NCBI RefSeq assembly: GCF_900107795.1
Contig: NZ_FNRL01000022.1
Location: forward strand, 1-64,000
Direction of reading: 5' to 3'
Origin: Chitinophaga terrae (ex Kim and Jung 2007)
Lineage (GTDB): Bacteria > Bacteroidota > Bacteroidia > Chitinophagales > Chitinophagaceae
Length of the DNA stretch: 64,000 nucleotides
Shown: one piece after another, positions 59,609-64,000 of the stretch
Layout: every line of letters starts with the position of its first letter
Numbering within the stretch: the stretch's first letter is position 1
The notes under the pieces: model-generated
What the model was told of the DNA's origin: nothing
Databases searched by the model: none
What the model saw: only the letters and a program-made list of their open reading frames with translations
Position numbers and translations under genes: made by a program

Positions 59609-60931
59609 TTAGAGTTTGATTTTGCGGTTCCTGCTCTTGCCACGCGCTTCTTCCAGCAAATAAACCTTTGCCGTTTTTGTTAATACGATGTTGAGGCTGT
59701 CGTTAGCCACCACGCCGGATAAAAGGATCGTCGCCGTATCCGGGCGTGTAAACGTAACAGTGAAACTGTCGGCCTGTGCGCCAGGATACCTGTTTACCAG
59801 GTGCAAAAGGTTGTTTGCGCTATCGATCGTATAACTGTAGTAGTGACGGTAGTTGGTGCCTTCGATCTCATACAGCCTGTTACGAGGATCGCTGTTTACA
59901 ATATGTTCTTTGTTGCCATACAAGGGAGCGGGTTGATTGGTCAGGATACTGATCGTGTTCCATTCTTCAAACACTACATTTCTCCAACGTACCGAATCGG
60001 TAAGCGAATACGCAAGCGTATCGCCATTCCTCACGAAGTTGGAGACATTGTATAACCCTTTTGCGCCCTGCAACCCCTTTGCAGTTGGGTATTGGTAAGG
60101 ATCATACTTCGCCCCGGCGCCTGTTTTAATACCATAGGCCAATACAAACACCAGCACAAAAGCGCCTTTCAGCGCCAGCCTCAGGTACCTGTTATGATAA
60201 ACTGGTTTGAAAGTGGCTGCTTTAGCTGGCTTTTGAAGGATGATGAGAGTAATGATCCGCTGAAGATCAGCGCTTAGAATTACAAAACCGTAACTGATCA
60301 ATAAGAGGCTGTAAACCACTTCGCCGCCTTCGTAGGCAACGTTCGACACGAAAATATTTCCCATATAGATGAGGAATATAAAGGCGGCTATGCTGGCTGT
60401 TTTCCTGTACAGTAGCAAGCCGGCCAGTATGATCTCCACTAATCCCAGGAAGAGTTCATACGAGGGAACAATACCCAGGCTGAGAGAAAATAGTTTCCAC
60501 CTGTCGAAATACCCGTAGGGCGTATTCAGGCTGCTGATCGTAGGGTATGGCGACTGTAACCCGTACAGCTTGAGGAAGCCATAGGTCAGTAATGCCAGGG
60601 CCAGGCGGTATCTTAATACCACCTTCAGCCAGTAATAAAGTTTGTCGTACCCCGCATCAGAGTACCGGTCCCTGGATTTCCAGATCGCGGCGCCTGCCAG
60701 GGCAATGATCAGCAGAATTCCCCAATCAAGGAAGGTGGCGGGGCCGCTTCCAAACCTGGTTGTATAGTTGGCCAGGTTGAAAAGATCCTGGTAGGTAGGA
60801 TGCAGCAACGCCCCGGAAAACAGGGTCTGATAAAATTTCCAGTCCAGCGGTAGCGCCTGGAGGAGGAAATAGATAAATACTATTCTGAATACTACTTTTT
60901 GAGCAGATGTCCAGCTGTTTTGATCACTCAT
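59609..60931 (-). CDS. DoxX-like membrane protein with periplasmic C-terminal domain (paralogue 1)
   Basis: 440 residues with the same layout as its neighbour: membrane half (about 10-280; LKVVLRYRLALALLTYGFLKLYGLQSPYPT in parts, GIVPSYELFLGLVEIILAGLLLYRKTA, FVSNVAYEGGEVVYSLLL), soluble C-terminal half ending in a basic tail (RGKSRNRKIKL). The shared motifs LRYR, LQSPYP/VQMPYP, GIVP-Y and VxYEGG/FAYDGG show tandem duplication. 11 nt separate it from paralogue 2, 27 nt from susD. Confidence 0.75.
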   Translation of the reverse strand: MSDQNSWTSAQKVVFRIVFIYFLLQALPLDWKFYQTLFSGALLHPTYQDLFNLANYTTRFGSGPATFLDWGILLIIALAGAAIWKSRDRYSDAGYDKLYYWLKVVLRYRLALALLTYGFLKLYGLQSPYPTISSLNTPYGYFDRWKLFSLSLGIVPSYELFLGLVEIILAGLLLYRKTASIAAFIFLIYMGNIFVSNVAYEGGEVVYSLLLISYGFVILSADLQRIITLIILQKPAKAATFKPVYHNRYLRLALKGAFVLVFVLAYGIKTGAGAKYDPYQYPTAKGLQGAKGLYNVSNFVRNGDTLAYSLTDSVRWRNVVFEEWNTISILTNQPAPLYGNKEHIVNSDPRNRLYEIEGTNYRHYYSYTIDSANNLLHLVNRYPGAQADSFTVTFTRPDTATILLSGVVANDSLNIVLTKTAKVYLLEEARGKSRNRKIKL

Positions 60932-60958
60932 AGTAGAAGAATTAAAAGCATTAAAATA

Positions 60959-62317
60959 TTATTCGTATCCCGGGTTCTGTTTCAGGTTGCCATTGGCAAG
61001 GGCTATTTCGTTTGCCGGAATCGGGAAAAGGTACAAGCGTGTATCCGTCAGGTTTAGTACCGCTCCTGCCCTTTTGGTCCTTACCAGGTCGAACCAGCGA
61101 TGCGGTTCAAAAGCGAATTCCACCCTGCGTTCGTTCTCTATGGCCAGCAACACGGCTTCTTTGCTGTCGGCTGTTGTTGGCTGCAGGCCGGCCCGGTCGC
61201 GAATGGCGTCCAGGTCTTTTTTGGCGTCTTCAGTCTTTCCCTGTTGCGCCAGTGCTTCTGCGCGGATCAGGTAAACCTCGGCAATGCGGATCACATAAGT
61301 TGGATCTACAGCCGGGCTGCTGCGGTAGTAAAGATTGCCATACCATAAGCCTGCGGAAGTTTTAGCCACCAGGGCATTCCTGTTGCCGCCTATCAGCGGG
61401 TCGTTCACCAGGGCAACGAACGCATCTGAAGGCGCCCATTGACGGGTGCCGCTGTTGACAGGCGGTTGCCAGGAGTTGCGATGGGAGTTCGGATAGGTAG
61501 CGCTATACGAAAGTTCAAATACCGATTCTTTCGTTGCTACCGCGCTGGCAGGGCTAAAAAAGGCGCTGTACGGGCGTTGCAAGACGTAGTTACTTTTATC
61601 TGCCAGTACTTTACCGGCGTAGGCAACCGCCTGCGCCCAGTCGCCCTGGTACAGGTAGTAGCGGGCTTTCAGCGCCCATACCGTTTCCTGGTTAGCTCTT
61701 ACAGGATTTGCAGAGGCAGGAGGTATAAGCAATGAATCCGCAGCATTCAGGTCATTTAACACCTGTGCATATACTTCGGCCTGGGAGCTGTTTTTCAGGT
61801 CGCTTTTATCTGATGCGCTCTGGGTAGGCGTTAACGTTATCTGTACATTTCCCCAGACCCTTGCCAGGTCGAAATAACACAAAGCCCTGATAAAATAGGC
61901 TTCCCCTACTATCTGCCTGCGTTCTGCCGTTGTGAAAGTAGCATCCTGCACGCCGGGCACTTTGGCAATAATATGGTTGGCTGCATTCACTGTGGCATAA
62001 ATAGCGCTCCATACGCTTTGCAGGTTGCCGTTATCTGCATTGATCTTGTGGGTAATGAACTGCTGGATCACAGACTGTGAGCCTGTCCATTGTACATTGT
62101 CTCCCGGCAGGTAGCCAAAGGTCTGGAACAATGTTCCATAATAATTATCGGCTGCCAGCTTCCTGTAAACTCCTCTCAGGGCAGTATTGGCAGAAGTTTT
62201 ATCTATAATTGTCTGCTCATCGGAAACAGCATCCCTGGGCTGTACATCCAGGAATTTGCTGCACGACAGGCCAAAGCTGATCAACCAGGCAACCAGTAAA
62301 TATTTCAAGTATTTCAT
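60959..62317 (-). CDS. SusD/RagB family outer-membrane lipoprotein
   Basis: 452 residues. Lipoprotein signal (LISFGLSCSKFLD, Cys19). SusD-like domain order: VQPRDAVSDEQTI, the TPR region with GEAYFIRALCYFDLARVWGNV, and a C-terminal RagB part with YVIRIAEVYLIRAEALAQQGKT, DLDAIRDRAGL and ENERRVEFAFEPHRWFDLVRT. It captures a ligand at the cell surface and passes it to the SusC channel 18 nt upstream. The ligand is unknown; downstream genes suggest a sulfur compound. Confidence 0.93.
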   Translation of the reverse strand: MKYLKYLLVAWLISFGLSCSKFLDVQPRDAVSDEQTIIDKTSANTALRGVYRKLAADNYYGTLFQTFGYLPGDNVQWTGSQSVIQQFITHKINADNGNLQSVWSAIYATVNAANHIIAKVPGVQDATFTTAERRQIVGEAYFIRALCYFDLARVWGNVQITLTPTQSASDKSDLKNSSQAEVYAQVLNDLNAADSLLIPPASANPVRANQETVWALKARYYLYQGDWAQAVAYAGKVLADKSNYVLQRPYSAFFSPASAVATKESVFELSYSATYPNSHRNSWQPPVNSGTRQWAPSDAFVALVNDPLIGGNRNALVAKTSAGLWYGNLYYRSSPAVDPTYVIRIAEVYLIRAEALAQQGKTEDAKKDLDAIRDRAGLQPTTADSKEAVLLAIENERRVEFAFEPHRWFDLVRTKRAGAVLNLTDTRLYLFPIPANEIALANGNLKQNPGYE

Positions 62318-62335
62318 AATTAATTCGTTTTGCGG

Positions 62336-64000
62336 TTAGAGGGTTACATTTACTCCAAACTGAACGCTGCGGGGCTGCGGCGGTGTTCCAAGATCCAGTC
62401 CCTGTACGGTTTGCAGCCCGGTAACATTCGACTCCGGATCCAAACCTGTATACTTCGTCAGCAACCACAGGTTACTACCGATGAAGTATACACGAAGCTG
62501 CTGGATCTTCCATCTTTCAGTAATGGATTTAGGAATAGTATATCCCAGGGTGAGCGATTTTAAACGCAGGAACGAACCATCTTCCAGGAACCTGCTGTTC
62601 TGGTCTATGGTGTAATTCAGGCCATAAGCTGTAAGCCGTGGAACATCTGTCTGATCGCCCGGCTTCTGCCACCTGTTGAGCTGATCGGCAAACAGTACCC
62701 GGTTGGCGTCTCTTGTTCCTCCTCCTTCTCCAAAAAATTTATTCAGGTTATACACTTCATTGCCATACTGGAACGAGAAAAACACGCTCAGATCGAACCC
62801 GTTCCAGGTAACGGTATTACTTAAACCGCCGTAGAAATCAGGCATGGCATTGCCCATTACCTGGCGGGCAGATACAGGCAATTTGCCGTCTTTTGCTCCC
62901 TCGAATATTACATCTCCCGTATTAGGGTCTACGCCCAGTTGCTTGTACAGCCAGAAAGAATACATGGGCGATCCTTCCTGCATAATGATCCAATCACGGT
63001 TGTATTGATAGATGGGAGAAGGCAGTTTTTCAATTTTGTTCTTGTTGCCTGCGATATTGAAACTGGTTGTCCAGGTAAGATTGCGGGTAGATATATTAGT
63101 GGTGTTGATACCGATCTCGTATCCCTTGTTGCTGATCTCGCCGGCGTTGCTATAGTAAGAGCTGAAGCCTGTAACGCCCGCTTTCGGCAGCTGCAGCAGG
63201 AGGTTGCTGGTATATTTGCTATAGATATCGGCAGTCAGGTTCACCCGTCCTTTAAAGAGGCCGAGGTCTACGCCGAAGTTGGTCTGGCTGGTCCTCTCCC
63301 ATTGCAGGTTCTGGTTAGGAAGCTGTAGCGGCGTGGTACCCGGCTGATCGCCGCTGCTGTTGTCAGGATATCCTGAACCACCCGACCACAGACCTTTTGC
63401 TGCAAAGTTGCTGATGCCGGATTGGTTGCCTGTAACGCCATAGCTTAAACGAAGTTTCAGGTCGCTTATCCCTTTCACCTCTTTCAGGAAATTCTCTTCC
63501 TTCAATCGCCAGGAACCGCTGACAGACGGGAAATAGCCCCATTTAACATTATCCCCGAATTTGGAGGACCCGTCGGCTCTCAGGCTGGCTTCGAAGTAGT
63601 ATTTGCCTGCATAGTTATAATCGATCCTGGAGAAGAAAGAAGCCAGGTTGTTCCTTGTCCAGGTTTGAGATGAAGTACGTGTAGCCGCAGACGATATCAA
63701 CTTGTAGGCGTTGTTTGGGAAACCTGATCCCTGCGCTGCTGTAAGCGTTTCGGTATTGCTTTGCAAGGTATTCCCGATCAACACGCCGAGGAAATGTTTT
63801 GTGGCCAGTTGTTTCCGCCAGGTGAGCGTTTGTTCGTTGATCCAACTGGTGCTTTGAGTGATGGCAGAAGTGGCCAGGCCGTTGGTACTTCCACCTCCAA
63901 GTTGGGTAAGGTTGTTCCAGTATTCGGATTCGTTATAGTTGTTGTAATCGATGCTGATCTGGCTATGAAATTTAAGGTCCGGCAATACCTCCGCGTCCAG
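62336..64000 (-). CDS. SusC/RagA family TonB-linked outer-membrane transporter, C-terminal part
   Basis: At least 554 codons; the frame runs off the right edge, so signal peptide, carboxypeptidase-like domain and plug are not visible. Barrel signatures of SusC are LRADGSSKFGDNVKWGYFPSVSGSWRLKEE (in parts), LRLSYGVTGNQ, NFGVDLGLFKGRVNLTADIYSKYT, GYEIGINT, KSLTLGYTIPKS, LRVYFIGSNLWLLTKYTGLDPE and the terminal PRSVQFGVNVTL. It is the first visible gene of a six-gene operon and imports the SusD-bound ligand with TonB energy. Confidence 0.93.
   Translation of the reverse strand: MDAEVLPDLKFHSQISIDYNNYNESEYWNNLTQLGGGSTNGLATSAITQSTSWINEQTLTWRKQLATKHFLGVLIGNTLQSNTETLTAAQGSGFPNNAYKLISSAATRTSSQTWTRNNLASFFSRIDYNYAGKYYFEASLRADGSSKFGDNVKWGYFPSVSGSWRLKEENFLKEVKGISDLKLRLSYGVTGNQSGISNFAAKGLWSGGSGYPDNSSGDQPGTTPLQLPNQNLQWERTSQTNFGVDLGLFKGRVNLTADIYSKYTSNLLLQLPKAGVTGFSSYYSNAGEISNKGYEIGINTTNISTRNLTWTTSFNIAGNKNKIEKLPSPIYQYNRDWIIMQEGSPMYSFWLYKQLGVDPNTGDVIFEGAKDGKLPVSARQVMGNAMPDFYGGLSNTVTWNGFDLSVFFSFQYGNEVYNLNKFFGEGGGTRDANRVLFADQLNRWQKPGDQTDVPRLTAYGLNYTIDQNSRFLEDGSFLRLKSLTLGYTIPKSITERWKIQQLRVYFIGSNLWLLTKYTGLDPESNVTGLQTVQGLDLGTPPQPRSVQFGVNVTL

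Overview
The window is a chromosomal segment of a Bacteroidota bacterium, most likely Chitinophagaceae (Chitinophaga-like; the taxon is inferred). The grounds are SusC/SusD and ECF sigma/FecR/TonB-receptor modules, DUF4142 and DUF4249 lipoproteins, a KGG stress protein, a histone-H1-like protein, and several promoters of the Bacteroidota type (TTTG about 18 nt before TAnnTTTG). Gene density is high and most loci are ordinary chromosomal genes. No rRNA, tRNA or CRISPR array was found.

Layout. 1-330: 5' part of a group II intron on the minus strand, inserted directly after the terminator of a DUF4142 gene. 1.2-3.5 kb: zinc-ribbon membrane protein plus SPFH-GYF_2 protein (YdjG/YdjI-like pair). 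3.6-6.1 kb: esterase and acyl-CoA dehydrogenase. 6.5-11.7 kb: ECF sigma, FecR, TonB receptor and DUF4249, a surface-signalling uptake module. 11.8-14.0 kb: M1 peptidase and a small lipoprotein. 14.3-15.8 kb: an actin-like ATPase whose phosphate-1 motif is at the C-terminus, followed 8 bp later by a bactofilin. 16-18.6 kb: quinone reductase and a deletion-fused remnant of the hen1-pnkp RNA-repair cassette. 18.7-22.5 kb: metY and AsmA.

22.5-28.3 kb: complete urease operon ureABCEFGD plus a NicO/UreH-type permease. 28.5-38.6 kb: thioredoxin-like protein, LepA, acyl-CoA-binding protein, ornithine aminotransferase, VIT-like protein, a 216-bp foldback repeat, S9 peptidase, TRIC and MarC membrane proteins. 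38.7-44.8 kb: tripartite RND efflux operon. 45-51 kb: aldo/keto reductase, two outer-membrane proteins, Rdx protein, a decayed MFS drug transporter and a TPR histidine kinase. 51.4-56.2 kb: Lrp regulator divergent from histidine decarboxylase, MscS channel, H1-like protein, KGG protein.

56.2-64 kb: a tight minus-strand operon, susC (cut by the window end)-susD-doxX-like-doxX-like-soxD-like-soxC-like. It couples a SusCD outer-membrane importer to a periplasmic SoxCD-type sulfur/sulfite dehydrogenase.

The two strongest candidates for an undescribed system are the permuted-actin/bactofilin operon and the SusCD-DoxX-SoxCD operon. All assignments come from reading the sequence by eye; no search was run.
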